From Solea solea (Eukaryota > Chordata > Actinopteri > Pleuronectiformes > Soleidae), in the NCBI RefSeq assembly GCF_958295425.1, contig NC_081151.1:12198606-12262605 (forward strand): DNA of 64,000 bases, in the 5' to 3' direction. The notes beneath the pieces were generated by a model, which worked only from the letters and a program-made list of their open reading frames with translations, was not told the DNA's origin and ran no database searches. Position numbers and translations under genes: made by a program. Shown piece after piece: positions 39,601 through 51,200 of the stretch (position 1 is the first letter of the stretch; every line of letters starts with the position of its first letter).

Positions 39601-41320
39601 AGGGTTTTGTTAACTTCAGTTTTTGATTAGTATAAGCAGGTAAGATTGGGGACTGAACTAACAAATAAATATTACCAAAGGAATTATGTCCTTGCTACTG
39701 AGTTCTGATTCACGTTAAATTAATCCGAGACACATTTTGAGAATCATAAACTTCTCCAATTCCAGCAGCAGATTAAGTCCAAGTGAGTACAAACCAAGCC
39801 CAACATCGACCCAACAGGCTTTCTATTCAGTTTTTTTCTTTAATCTAAGACAACCCTGTTTTCAATGCAATTAATATGATCTTGCAAAGGCCTATTTTAT
39901 TTAATTTCTAACTTAATTTACACAATTTAAGCAACGTGTTTTTGTTATTACAAAGAGAATGGTGCCGGTACTGGTGCTGATATTAATTCAAATGTGAACT
40001 GTACCTAAACAAAGTTGTGGATGTATTTTCTCTAGATTTACTTTCTCAAATGACAACAAAAAGGTACTGTTTATGAGTCGAGGTTTGTCCATATGTGAGA
40101 GTGTTGTCATGCCACATGTTTGCTGATGGGTTTGTACGGCAACGTGTGGATCTCCTGTTTCTGGTAAACAACTGGCTTGGTCTTGCAAGTCAACCATGAT
40201 AAGTTAGTCCCTTCTAACATGCTTAATGAAAGGGTTGACATTCTCAGATGCAGACATGTCTCCACACAGCACATAAGGCAGAGATATTACGACCAATTAA
40301 TTTTCACTCCAAGACAACGGGAATGGAAAGGAAAAACAAACAACACCAGCGGCATTTTTTTTCCTCATTTCCTGAGGCTCTGGTTAAGATAAGAGTTGAT
40401 GAGTAAATTAGGCATGAACTGGTTTTGGTTAAGGTTAGGTTTTAGGTAAAGTTCGAGATATTGGCCAATTTAACATAGGCTCGCTCCAATAATGAAAGTG
40501 TAAAGACCATAGGATACTTACTTAGCATTTCAACTTGGAATTTTTATGATGGGACTTAGACAAGTTGGAAGTTGGGTTAATAATTTTGGGTTAGTACACC
40601 ATAACCAAAACCTTCTATCAAAGGGCTGTCTAAATGAATGGAAGTCAATGTAGTATCATAACAAGAAGAGCTGTGAAAACATGTGTGTGTTTCAGGTATT
40701 CCTGTTGTGGGGACCTACATCTATTTATACAGACACATTATGGGGACTTGTCTTTTACTGTATCTTTAGGACATTTTTTGGCATTAACACTGACCTTGTC
40801 AGGACCAGTAGTGCTCCTGGGGACCAAAACCTGGTCCTAATGGTTCAGAACTTAATTTCTGAGGATTTGGTCATGGTTAGCGGTGAACTGTGGTTTGGGG
40901 TTAGGCAGTCACAGCGTGTGTGTGTGTGCGTGTGTGCGCGTATGTGTGTGTTTGAGAGAGAGAGCGAGAGCGAGCGAGTGTACGTGTGTACGTGTGTGTG
41001 TTAATGAACTCACTATAACCCTGTTCGCCGCAAGGTTAAAACGTACGAGCTGAGTAGTGTTAAAGCTGCGCAGTCAACTGGCCTACAAATGACCAAGTCA
41101 CAAGACAAAGTCAAAGGCTAATACGCTACATGCAGCTTTAGGCGTACTGACAACTACATCGAATGCCTTTAAATTGTGCTTTCATAATAATACAAATAAT
41201 AATATTATAATAATAATAATATGACAACGTAATAAACCCAGTCCAACTTACCTTCAGCTGGAAAGGATGAATCTCATTGAGGGAATGTCTTCTTAGCTTC
41301 TTCGTCAGCGTCTTCAGCAT
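22731..41320 (-). CDS. Unrecognised 281-aa protein, five coding exons
   Basis: Exons in transcription order: 41320-41252, 33112-33031, 32841-32327, 28315-28262 and 22856-22731. All introns are GT-AG; phases agree and the sum is 846 nt (281 aa plus stop). Residues 1-23 are basic (KKLRRHSLNEIHPFQLK, including the kinase-like site RRHS). Residues 24-50 are acidic. Residues 51-222 contain SPTRLRRLRLLL, two Ser/Glu-rich clusters, a Pro/Ser stretch, ARPIILTHFDQ and GRPSLDLEKMQQ. Residues 223-240 are basic (KMLLKKNCGGKTRTIKIR). The C-terminus contains APRYTYDPSIFAFRSLS. There is no signal peptide, membrane segment or known enzyme motif, so it is probably an intracellular, largely disordered regulatory protein. 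RPSLDL-KM also occurs in FAM53 proteins and the N-terminus is loosely similar to theirs, but the rest does not fit and I do not assign it. Intron 1 is 8.1 kb. Confidence 0.78.
26775..27140 (-). mobile_element. 3' fragment of a LINE ORF2
   Basis: On the minus strand the conceptual translation contains WFGHVQRRDSDYIGQRML and then RFMDVV. This matches the C-terminal end of reverse transcriptases of a common teleost non-LTR element (usual form WFGHVQRRDSEYIGRRML). Stops and frame shifts show it is dead. The exact clade is not certain. Confidence 0.8.
27707..27836. repeat. Short inverted repeat (hairpin-forming)
   Basis: The arm at 27,707-27,741 (ttttgaatgtattttgaata...) and the arm at 27,800-27,836 are reverse complements over about 33 bp with few mismatches, around a loop of about 58 bp. 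It may be a MITE remnant. Confidence 0.7.
31675..31827 (+). repeat. Two-copy tandem duplication of a 76-bp unit
   Basis: 31,675-31,750 and 31,751-31,827 are identical except for one extra A in the second copy. The unit opens gtcacacaatcccaccatgc. The near identity implies a recent event. Confidence 0.93.
32181..32240 (+). mobile_element. hAT-type MITE end fragment
   Basis: Begins cagtggttctcaaacttttt and then ataccaagtaccacc, a terminal sequence common to fish hAT-derived MITEs. No matching opposite end was found nearby; it lies 87 bp from a coding exon boundary. A weaker copy (gtcagtggtcccaaaacttt) lies at 33,984. Confidence 0.5.
33618..33664 (+). repeat. (CA)n microsatellite
   Basis: CA dinucleotide run with one early interruption. 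Confidence 0.95.
36778..37782 (+). mobile_element. Internally deleted hAT transposon, 1,005 bp
   Basis: The left end is TATGGATGCACCG; the right end, reverse-complemented, is TAGGGATGCACCG. CTGTGTTG is present immediately outside both ends (36,770-36,777 and 37,783-37,790), a perfect 8-bp target duplication of the kind hAT elements make. Sub-terminal sequence on both sides is rich in tatcggatcgg-like motifs. The interior keeps one piece of transposase (37,045-37,452), so the element is non-autonomous. Confidence 0.9.
37045..37452 (+). pseudogene. hAT transposase fragment (ZBED-like)
   Basis: A 135-codon open frame with FTRDIWSSDVSPVSLSSLTA, RGSHSSDAIAVTLMEMFDK, VHAILRDNTSNMRKAMEN and CVVHTMHLVVNEGHL. 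These match the part of BED-type hAT transposases that starts the RNase-H-like fold, including the first catalytic Asp region (DIWS). The BED zinc finger and the whole C-terminal half with the dimerisation region are missing, so it cannot be active. It lies inside the element bounded by terminal repeats. Confidence 0.88.
40680..41010 (+). repeat. Dispersed gtggggac repeat with TG/GA tract
   Basis: Contains tattcctgttgtggggacct, ttatggggacttgtctttta, then a TG tract and a GA tract. An inverted relative is at 46,550-46,920 (attatggggacgtgcttttt). It is a common fish low-copy-per-locus repeat of unknown class. Confidence 0.5.
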
Positions 41321-41960
41321 GTTTTCTTTGAGTAGCTTATGGCTTATACTATTCTGTTACCTTATTATTACTACTACGTTACAACTTGTTTAGGTGACAT
41401 ACGCGACTTTTACACGTTTAAAAAGAAGGCACACGGGGTTGTTAAGACCTGACTTTTAACTGCCGACCAAAAAAAAAAAAAAAAACGGTGAGCAGCTGCA
41501 CACTCTTAGCCCAAAGTTAGCTCGAGTCGCAAACATGATACGGCGACACCGGTGAAAGTGCGTAGTTGTGGCTTGTTTTCACAGGCTGCGCGGAGCAAAA
41601 CTTGTTATTTTCGAGTTCATTGGAGTCTACGTTGCTGTTTTTCTTCATGTGTTTTTTTTTTTTTTTTTTCCTCTAAAGGGACTCACCGCACATACCGCTA
41701 CTTCACTCCTACAGCTTCATTCAGAGGGGGGAAGAAAACTCAAAATAATACTCATAATCATAATAACCAAGTCGCAGGCATTCAGACACTCACACACACG
41801 TACACTCACACACATACACACAGCCAACTGTGCAGCAGCTACACAGCCAGACACACGCAGCGCTGCCGGAGCCTGAGCGTACTGCGCTCTGATTGGCTGC
41901 ACCGCTAAGTGACGTCACCTTCCCCCCCCCCCCACCCCGGGAGTATGGCTGGGAGATAAA
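41321..41960 (-). promoter_or_regulatory. 5' UTR and promoter-like region of the 281-aa gene
   Basis: Upstream of the ATG at 41,320, a more CpG-containing segment ends in an inverted CCAAT box (ATTGG, 41,892-41,896) and a perfect palindromic cAMP-response element TGACGTCA (41,910-41,917). A C run follows at about 41,923. CRE plus CCAAT close together is typical of vertebrate promoters. A long T run (about 41,650-41,669) and CA-rich sequence (41,790-41,825) lie in the presumed 5' UTR. The start site is not determined. Confidence 0.5.
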
Positions 41961-43728
41961 GCCACATCTTCTCTGTTTACTTCCTGTTTTAAAACATTAT
42001 TTATACACACTGAAACACTGATTCTCGGAGGCTGGGTCGGGACTTCCACTGTAGAAGTTAGTCAACAAATTTCAAAAAATCGAATGTAATTTGTCAGGAT
42101 GGAATCAATCAATCAACTGCTAAACTCCTTGGTTTAGCACTTACAAGTGATGTAAACATTCAATAAACACATTACAGGACAAGGTCGTTTTATTTATAAA
42201 GCACTTTTCATACACAAAGTTAGAATAAAAGTTCTGTACAGAGACATTAAAAACAGCAAAGTGACAAAGATGGAATAAATCAATACAAAGTCAAACAATG
42301 CAGTCCATAACAATTTATTTTAAAAGAGCAATAAGGAGATTAAGAACAGGTATCAAAAAGACTCAAAACTTTAAAAAGACAAAATAAGTTAAAAGGTGAA
42401 ATCAAAAAATCATTAATGAATTGGTTAAAAAATTGAATATCACAAATGTCAAATTATTATTATCATTATGTTAATTTTATTATTGCTGTTGTTGTAATAA
42501 TTATAACACTATCTATATAGCATTTAGAAAAATCTAAATTCAAATAAAGTAATAATAATAAAAACAATCTTATATGTAATTAATAACAACTGTGTTTCAT
42601 AAAGTTTTCATTAAATGATTATTATTCAGCATCCAACGCTGGATGCCTCAAAAGTTGACATTTTAGGGTTTTATAACCCAGTTAAGGAGACTCTTTACCA
42701 AAATGTTGCACCATCCTTTGTGTAGTATCAGTGCAGTATTTGAAAAGAAAAAATATAGCACAAGTCCTGCAATATTATTAATAGATTAATGACGTGATGT
42801 GAAGTTTATGGCTGTTGTATTTGTTTAAGATATAGCCAGTTTTAGGTTTGTCATTTACTGATGGGATCATCGCATTATGTCAGAACATTATGTATTATTT
42901 GTCAAACAAAATCTTAATTGTAAATATGAAACTGCATCTTTAAAGGTCCAATGTGTAAAACATAATTAAAATCATTTTGCTTTTGGTAGAAAATATTTAC
43001 AATCACCTGATGTTTTTACGATCGCCCACAATAAACAAACTAAACATCTGTGGAGTTTTGGTGCTAACTCAAGGCTTCATAGTTTCTCCATCATATTTTG
43101 AAGGGTAATGGTGAGGTTGGGGGAAATTAGCTGCAACACACACCTTCGCCAGCTCAATTTCACAGAATAAATGTTATGGAGTCAAAAGTACTTGTACATC
43201 TCCCTAAGTAAACTGCAGGTGAGAGCTAACATTGCATGCAATACACAGTCAAATTAAGTAGTTTCTATTTGCAGTCAACTTCTCCACTGTAGTTTACCAA
43301 GGGCTCTAACCATGGGAATATTGAGCTGGTATAATTAGCACGGTGAGATATGTTTGAATAGAGTCAACATTAAAACACTTTAATGAGGAGAGAAGCCGTT
43401 ACCATCTTAACTCCCTCATATGAGCTTATGACAACTGAGCCTGAGCAATTAACCCTTATAGTGTCAGTAAACACTCTAAGCTTACACAGACACATTTCAG
43501 CCTGAAAACAAATAGCTTCAGACGCCACCATTGTCTGACACGCATCAACACCTGAGAAGCCCTGTGCTTTATCAGACACACCAAGCACATTGGCATCTGC
43601 CGTGTGAATGCATAAGTCACCCCCATCAAACACTAAGTAGGACATCACACTTATGACTCTTATGACACCCTCTAACCAATCGGTGGCCGCTGGTACCAGG
43701 TACTATCCAGAATGGAGAGAAAAAACAA

Positions 43729-43858
<130 letters not shown>

Positions 43859-44589
43859 TCATTTCTTATTACCATAAGCAGATACATTACAATCGCGTAG
43901 CAGAGCAAACTGGAAATCATTCAAATCCTTTTTTATTGTAAACACTCGTGCTCGCTGTGTAAAGTAAAATATGTCTTTCCATCATTTTCCTTCCTAGAGC
44001 TGTAATTGCAGAGGGCAGGAGGGTGTGTGTGAGTGGGTGTGGGCAAAGGTGTAATTGATGTAAGTGGGGCATCCAGTTTCAATGATGTCACTGCAGACAC
44101 AATCTTCTCGAAGCTGCCAATGCATAAGTGCATGCTGCACACACACATACACACATAAAACATATTACCGCACTGCAGCAGCATTTATTTTAAATTGTAC
44201 CCAAAATATTTTAAAATAATGAACACCAAACAGTTCATTTCTTTAAGCTGATCTCCCTCTTCCTGGATCGAAACAATAACAACCTCCATCATCTTAAAGT
44301 TCACTAAGGAATACAAAATGTTCTGGTTTCTCTGTTTTTATTACTTTCATTTTATTTTTTGTCTTTATTCTTTTATTATTTCCTCTCGCTTGCACTTGTG
44401 TAATGTTCTATTGTTTTTAACTCTTATTTTGCCAATTGACTCATAATGTTGTCTTGTTTCTGTCCCCGAGTATCTTGTTAGGTGCTATGCCTGACAAAGT
44501 ATACTTGGATCTACTAATAGACTAAATTAAATGATTACCATTAGTAGAAGAATTAGAATTACACATCGATTAGTGATAGTGAATTTGAC

Positions 44590-44735
44590 TACTGAATTTA
44601 ATGGACACACACAAACTGGGTGCAGGAGCAGTGGGCAGCACACCTGGGGAGCAATGGAGGGCTGGGTACCTTGCTCATGGATTTGAACCGATGACTCTTT
44701 GGTTACAAGCCCAATTCCCTTTCGGTCATGGGCTG
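44590..44735 (-). repeat. SINE-like dispersed repeat
   Basis: Contains gcaggagcagtgggcagcac, then ggagcaatgg, ccttgctcatggatttgaac and cccaattccctttcggtcat. This order is that of a common teleost SINE/retroposon. Boundaries are approximate and the strand is uncertain. Confidence 0.5.
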
Positions 44736-44855
44736 CAGTGGTCGTTGTATTAATAATATTAATATAATCAACGCTGAGAAAAATGAGAGCAGGTTACTGC
44801 ATAGATGCCAAATAAACACTTTTATCTAGGCCACAGTGACTATATACTGAAATGT

Positions 44856-44883
44856 ACACACACACACACACACACACACACAC
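44856..44883 (+). repeat. (CA)n microsatellite
   Basis: About 14 CA units. Confidence 0.93.
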
Positions 44884-45563
44884 GTATACACAATGTTGAT
44901 GTTTAAAAGCTTGTCCTCACACAACACTGAGTAAATGAGAGCAAACTGCAGCGCTGCCACTGGCCACGTTGTCCTTAACAGCAAAATTAGCTTTACACAC
45001 GAATGGAAAAGCATACACACATGATATTCCTTATTTGCACAGTAGCGGCAAATATGAAAATGTATACCTCGTGGCTTTCTTAAACAAACCCTCTGTGGTC
45101 AGTGACCTACTAAACTCTCTAAGGAAGCTGTGACACTGCAAATCCTATTTGCTTCTGAATATAGCCAGCAAGTCAGCAACAATACCCAATACCTGTGCGA
45201 GCTGTGAGGGTGTGTCTTTTTTAATGCACCCTGTTAAGTGTCTCACTAAGGAGAAGAGAAAACATGCATTATATGATCACGAACAGCCCTTGTCAAATTA
45301 CCAAGGAGACTCACTTCGTTTCTGTTTTTTGAAACACTTGATTATTGTTGGCCACAAGAGGGCAGCATTTGCATTCTTTTAGAGGTGAGTAGTAAATGGA
45401 TTATGACTGAGAAAGGAACATGAGTTCCAAGGGTTTAATTGAACATATAAATCCATATAAAATCCATTGTTTTAAACTTTTTAAACATTTTGGTATACAT
45501 GCATTCTGTCCTTGAACATGCCCTTTTAATTTTAGTATTCTCAACTGGGAACGCACACAATGT

Positions 45564-45564
45564 G

Positions 45565-45600
<36 letters not shown>
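45564..45600 (+). repeat. (TA)n microsatellite
   Basis: Uninterrupted TA run. Confidence 0.93.
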
Positions 45601-45601
<1 letters not shown>

Positions 45602-45769
45602 CAGTGCATCATGGTTAATTTATGTCATATCATAATATTATTTAATATTAAAGACAATCTTACATAAAGTACCTTTAAGGAGTTGAAATCGCTGATGTCT
45701 TTATTGTTAAATAATAAAAAAAACACTCAACTTTTTAAGAAGCACTCAATTATTCAAATAATTGGCGAT

Positions 45770-45880
45770 GATTTTTTTAATTTAATCTTTATTTAACCAG
45801 GATAAAGGCCCACTGAGATTAAGAACCTGTTTTTCAAGCGAGACCTGGCCAAGGCAGACAGACAGACAGACAGACAGATA
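45770..45880 (+). repeat. Dispersed repeat, family B copy 1, with (CAGA)n
   Basis: tttatttaaccaggataaag, then actgagattaagaacctg and gacctggccaag, followed by a CAGA run. The same order (tgagattaaaaatcaag, catggccaagacaggcag) occurs at 50,805-51,200. It is a frequent teleost repeat of unknown class. Confidence 0.55.
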
Positions 45881-46204
45881 GCAACACAATAAAACATCTC
45901 ATTCCAGACATAAAAGACAACAGAAGACTAAAAAAATAAATAAATCAACATTTATAACTAGCTCAACTAAAAACAGCAAACAGGTCTCAGGGAATCCGCT
46001 TCCCAGTTTTTGCATTCAAGGTTTGAAAGGATTAAGTGAGATTAACTCAGTAAGCTTCAAGATTAATTTAGATGGATAAAAAAAACCTGAAATGTCCCTG
46101 TAGGGAAACTCTTTTTCAGTTAGTATTACGCTTATTTTAGAAAATGTAGACTTAAAGGACAGACTTTGACAATATTCTAATTGCAAACACATGCAATCTA
46201 TAGA

Positions 46205-46487
46205 ATGGGTTTGGTTTGTTTTGTTTGTACAGCATTCTTAGTGAGGGCTTCACCTTTATCCATAACCACAACTAAATGCCTAACTCCTTTTTTCTGGAAG
46301 ATGGTGTTGGTTGTGGGCAGGTTGTGCTCAACACAGAACCTCATGCCATTTGAGTAGGCCTGACCAGTCCCATGCCTTCCAAGTTTCCACATCTCACTGT
46401 TCTGCAACACACAAGCATTGAAGTCCCCAAGCAAGAAGACCTTGTCACACCTTGGGGATCTGACAGAGAGCCTCATCCTGTGTCCGG
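46205..46487 (-). mobile_element. LINE endonuclease fragment
   Basis: The minus-strand frame reads KVFLLGDFNACV followed by MWKLGRHGTGQAYSNGMR, CVEHNLPTTNTIFQKK and RHLVVVMDK. This is the C-terminal half of an APE-type endonuclease of non-LTR retrotransposons (GDFNA motif), of the sort often annotated as craniofacial development protein 2-like. The frame is open for about 95 codons but is only a fragment. Confidence 0.85.
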
Positions 46488-46493
46488 TCCTTA

Positions 46494-46551
46494 TATATAT
46501 ACATACATACACATATATATATATATATATATGTACGTGTATATATATACA
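46494..46551 (+). repeat. AT-rich alternating microsatellite
   Basis: tatatatacatacatacaca-type alternation directly beside the LINE fragment. Confidence 0.9.
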
Positions 46552-46920
46552 GGACATTACATTGACCTGGAGACTTGCTCTTACGTTAACCATAACTACT
46601 TCGGCCTAACCCTAACCTCATCCTAACATGTCTTCACGTTCAACTGTAATCATTATATTATGGGGACGTGCTTTTTGTCCCCATATGGAAAACAAGTCCC
46701 ATTAATGTGACTGTGTAAACAGATTTAGATCCGTACAATATGAGTAATACCTGGAACACACACACACATATTCTCGTACAGCATTCTACTGAGGACACTG
46801 TAGACATAATGCATTTCTGTACTTTAATCTAAATCCTCACAACTAAATGTTTAACCCTAGTCCCCAAATGTATCCATATGGTTCATAAGTTTTCTTGGTC
46901 CTCACAATGGTACCCATACA
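46550..46920 (-). repeat. Dispersed gtggggac repeat, inverted copy
   Basis: Shares attatggggac and related segments with 40,680-40,925, mostly in the reverse orientation (cctaaccctaacctcatcct, ccccatatggaaaacaagtc). Confidence 0.45.
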
Positions 46921-48205
46921 AGAACACACACATGCACAAACGCACACAGTCGCTAGTGTTTGAAGACAGGATCTCATTCATGTGATTTTAATGACAGTGT
47001 GAATTGCAGTGATGTGTTGATATAGTTGGACTATATTCTGGTGTGACTAATTATATAATTACAAGAAGTTTATTCTTCCATAGGAAATACTATGCATCAT
47101 GACTGCAGCATGTGCTATACAGCAAACACAGCTCCTGAGTCAGCTGTCATCGTGTTTGCTCTCTGCTGGCAACTCAGTGATATTGCACGGAGCAGATGTG
47201 TGTGTGGGATGTGGTGTTTGAACATTATTTTGTGACACTGGGACATGATTTGATTTTTTTTTCTTCTTCTAAGATTACATACATTACCAAGTGGCACAAT
47301 AATAAACTTTATTTATGCAGCACTTTAAAAACTTTCACATTACACAGCGCTTTACAGCACCAACAGATAAAACAGACAGGTCATAAAATAAATAAATAAA
47401 TAAGGGTGTTAAAATACAAATTCAGTACATAAAACAAATGTAGTGTAACACAGAATTAAAAAATACGATAAGGAAAAGCTAGACTTCAGAAAGAACTCAA
47501 AGCAGCAGTGGGTAACTTTTGGGGATTTGTTTGTGTGAGAAGAAAAGAAAAGCAGGGAAAGGAAAGGAAAAGAAAAGAAAACACAATAAAAATGCTAGTA
47601 AACTCAAATTAATTAAAATGTTGTTTCAACACAGAATGTGAGGTTACCTAATATGTGAAAATTTGTTTAAACTCATATCAAACACCAAACACTTACCTAC
47701 ACCAGCAAATTCAAGTTAAGATCATGTCATTTTATTTAATAACAAATGCCATTTTTCCACATCACCATGTTTTAAATGGATTCTCTACTAAAGAACTAAA
47801 GAATGTCTGTGCTCTGAATCTCTGTGCTTTATTGAATTCAGGTTTTATTTTTTACTTTAAATGAATGTTGGACACTGTGAAACACTTCGCAATTAGTCAA
47901 GTCAATCAATAAATGTAAGTTCAACGTATTTACTTGTTTTTCACGTCCAAACCCTTTCATGATATGTGGTGTTTAAGATGAAAAAAAAAGAAAAAGAAAA
48001 TAGACTACTCTAACCAGCAGCAGAACCAGACACCACCTAAAGGTGATGCTCTGACATCATCCATCAGCCACTTTGGCCCAGGTTTGCCTTCTGACTGTCC
48101 ATATATGGTTTAATCTTATGTCCAGGAAACAGCTTTGTCTGTTTTCATAACTGTAGAAGGAAGAATGTGGGGGCTGAAACCTGACGTGAGCATGCGGCCA
48201 TGATG

Positions 48206-48490
48206 TCAACATTTTTCCTGCTCCTTCATCAGTTGTTTAACATTGCTGAAATAGTTGATGACAAACGAGGCCGGCCGACCTGTGAGCGTCATCGTGTCTG
48301 TTTTTAGCAGCACATACCGCAAAACCTCGGCCCACTTGGCCTTGGAAGTCCTTGTCTTTCTCTTTCCTGCTGCCTGCGTCGCCCACACTCTCTCCCCGGG
48401 ATGTCGGCGGACAGCCACAGCCTCTTCTCTCCTCTTGCCTCCAATCCCCTCCACTCCTCCCTCACCCACTGACCCACTGGCGGAAAAGCG
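48206..48490 (-). CDS. Candidate terminal coding exon, unassigned
   Basis: A minus-strand frame of about 90 codons ends at a stop at 48,206 and contains KTRTSKAKWAEVLRYVLLKT, then GRPASFVINYFSNVKQLM and the terminus KEQEKC. The amino-acid composition of the last 55 residues looks like a real folded segment and the DNA is richer in CpG than its surroundings. A plausible acceptor (gcttttccgccag) lies near 48,488. No family was recognised and no partner exons were found, so it may be chance, a retrocopy end or a missed gene. Confidence 0.25.
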   Translation of the reverse strand, partial: RFSASGSVGEGGVEGIGGKRREEAVAVRRHPGERVWATQAAGKRKTRTSKAKWAEVLRYVLLKTDTMTLTGRPASFVINYFSNVKQLMKEQEKC

Positions 48491-49079
48491 TGGGGGCCAT
48501 CTGTGATGGAGAGGCTACTTTTAGTCTCGCAGGCTGCTATTTTCTCTTCACTGTGTGGTTTTTTAAACACACACACACACAAAGAAAAAAAACACTGACT
48601 GGCTTACGCAACACTCCCCGCTTCTCTCTTTTGCCTTGCTTCACAGAGGCTGGTTTACACAACAGTGGACTTGGCCTGTGGCAACACAGCCCGACAGGAA
48701 GAATGACTGAGATGATCATAAATGGAGGAAAACTGATATAAAATAGCAAATCGCTGCTTACCGTATATATCATCATATTGATACATATCTGTAAACCAGC
48801 ATTTCATATCGTTTACCTTACAGCATTACTATACACTTTCAGTGATACAGATAGTTTACTGTGCTATAACGTCTTCTGATAAGTTACTGCAGGTCATATT
48901 AAAGTCTTTCAATCCAGCACTGTTTTTCCCAGCAGTACACTTGCTCGTCACTTTATTAATTGCCAAATCAAATATCCAATTGCAGCAACTTAGTGCATTC
49001 AAACATGGTTAAGATGAGCTGCTAATTGTATTTAATTGTACTAATTGCACTAATTGTATGTTATACATTTATATACATT

Positions 49080-49260
49080 GAATTCATCCATCGTCTACCG
49101 CTTTATCCTCCACCGGAGGGTCGTGGGGGTAGAGACAAACAAGCATTCACTCTCATATTCATACCTATGGTCAATTCAGAGAGTCCAGTTATTTAATCCC
49201 CATGTTGCATGTTTTTTGGATCGTGGGAGGAAGCACGAGAGCCCGGAGAAAACATCTAAT
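49080..49260 (-). repeat. Teleost LINE-type 3' tail, inverted copy
   Basis: catccatcgtctaccgcttt, then atcctccaccggagggtcgt, later cacgagagcccggagaaaac. It is the reverse complement of the motif at 52,345-52,460, a very common fish repeat end. Confidence 0.65.
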
Positions 49261-50218
49261 ATCATGTGACACTGTTACACAAAAGGGTGACTAAGTGTGC
49301 CATATCAAGGTATGAAGTCACGGCGTGACTGACTGAGATTTTTGATGATTCTAAAGGAAAGAAAAACAGAAATGATCTCAGTTACAGGTTAAACAGCAGT
49401 TGCTAAAGATAACTGCTTTGACCACAAGTCAGTCTTGTGGTCAAAACCATCGTGACCTTCAACACATGACATCACTGAGGGAGAAACAGTCACTCCCTTT
49501 TGTCATACAGCAAACCCAACATGGAAACATTGCCCCTTTTTCATAGATATGTTTACTTTCTGCTCAAAAAGACTAGAATTTCAACATAAGTGTGCACCCT
49601 TTTCCATATGATGTTAGCGGCAACACGTTGGCCTTTTAAAGCACATTTTCATTACTGTTTGACATTTTAATATACTTGTGTTGCTTCTTGTTTTAGCTCA
49701 TTGACGTTTTTTTTGCTGTGAAATAGTCAAACCCAGCACATTTCAGACTGTGAGACAAATGTCTGACTATCTGGACATTTACATTTTTTCTATTTTGAAT
49801 TTTTGAAACTTTAAACCACACACAGGAAACACATTGACTCCCCCAAAAGCCTAATCCAACCCATGTACTGGTTTTATTCTGCCCTCACCGTGTGTCGTTT
49901 CATAGGCAGCATGTCAGACATAAGACATGATTGAGATGTTGCTCTGGATCTTCAAATTAAAAGGTTATGTTTGAAATTGTCACAGGAAAGGAAATGTGTC
50001 TTTGAGGTTTCCTGTCACAGCTACAGCTTTATTTAAATTAGAGTCCACTACAATGTAATACTGGACAGGATTAAAGGTCACATTTTTAATATTTTGTTCC
50101 TTTAATCTTAGAATTCCCACTTCTAAAGTCAGAATCCTGTGATTAAAGTCAACATTCCGAGAAAACTAACAGAATGCCAAAAAAAAAAACATTTTGACTT
50201 TAATCTCAGATCTCTGAC

Positions 50219-50300
50219 TTATTATTATTATTATTATTATTACGATTATTATTATTATTATTGTTATTATTATTATTACTATGGTTATTGTTATTGTTAT
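50219..50300 (+). repeat. (ATT)n microsatellite
   Basis: ATT units with few interruptions, continuing as GTTATT. Confidence 0.95.
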
Positions 50301-50804
50301 AACATAGTCCTAATCCTAATCCTCTTCCATAACATATGACTCCTTAATAGAGATCTTTATTATTACTCTCTGTGAATGATTGAGTGCATATTTCAGTTTT
50401 TTACAGATTACAATTGACTCCAGTATTCTTTCATTAAAAATGTATATAAATGTATGCATCCTTCACTTCACTATACTTCAATCTCATCTTCATCCCTGAA
50501 TGATGCCTCTTTGCGCTGCATGTTTTTGGACACTGTTGTCTTGTATTCTGACTGTTTTATTTCACTGCAGACAGTAACCTGTAAACACGTTACTGTCAAC
50601 ATTTATACACCTGTGGGTGTGACGTCACCCTATTTAAATACAGTGCCCAGTGCACCCACTCACCTTCTGTCTACAGACTGGGGAGAAAGAACAGGGCTCA
50701 TCTTCACTGTTGAGTTAATTAATGGTTACATCACATCGTGTGTTGCACTTTGTACAATGTTTGTGAACCACATGAGCTCACACTTCTGAACCATAGTTAC
50801 ATTA

Positions 50805-51200
50805 TTTTATTTTTCATCTTTTATTTAAAAGACTTATTGAGATTAAAAATCAAGCGTGTCATGGCCAAGACAGGCAGCAGCATAGTCATACATACACACA
50901 AACACAGGGTGGACAACAACATTAAAATCACTTAGCATCCAAAACTGCAAACATTTCAAGGTCAGCTACAATAATAAAAGCCTCAGGCAAAATATCTACA
51001 GCCAGATGTTTCTGCCTCCAGGTCATCCAATTTCCCCTTAAAGGTGCTCAATGGCAGAGGGAGCAGCAAACTAAACGCCTTCTTTCCCAGTTCAATTTTG
51101 ATTTGACAGCAAGAACAAATCCCGAGACCGAAGATTATAAATCCCAGTATTATTTCGGTTAATGTAGGACAAAAGGTAAGAAGGAAGTAAACCTACAAAC
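50805..51200 (+). repeat. Dispersed repeat, family B copy 2
   Basis: ttttatttaaaagacttatt, then gagattaaaaatcaagcgtg and atggccaagacaggcagcag, later aaggtgctcaatggcagagg, matching the order at 45,770 and extending further. Confidence 0.5.

Larger units (their letters stand above)
33113..41251. other. Intron 1 of the 281-aa gene
   Basis: 8.1 kb with no host exon detected. It holds a CA microsatellite (33,618), the hAT element (36,778-37,782), a gtggggac-type dispersed repeat and a TG/GA-rich tract (40,680-41,000). Confidence 0.55.

Noticed and set aside
44680..44700. tRNA-like B-box near 44,690
   Set aside because: Only part of a SINE-like repeat; no cloverleaf can be drawn, so not a tRNA gene.
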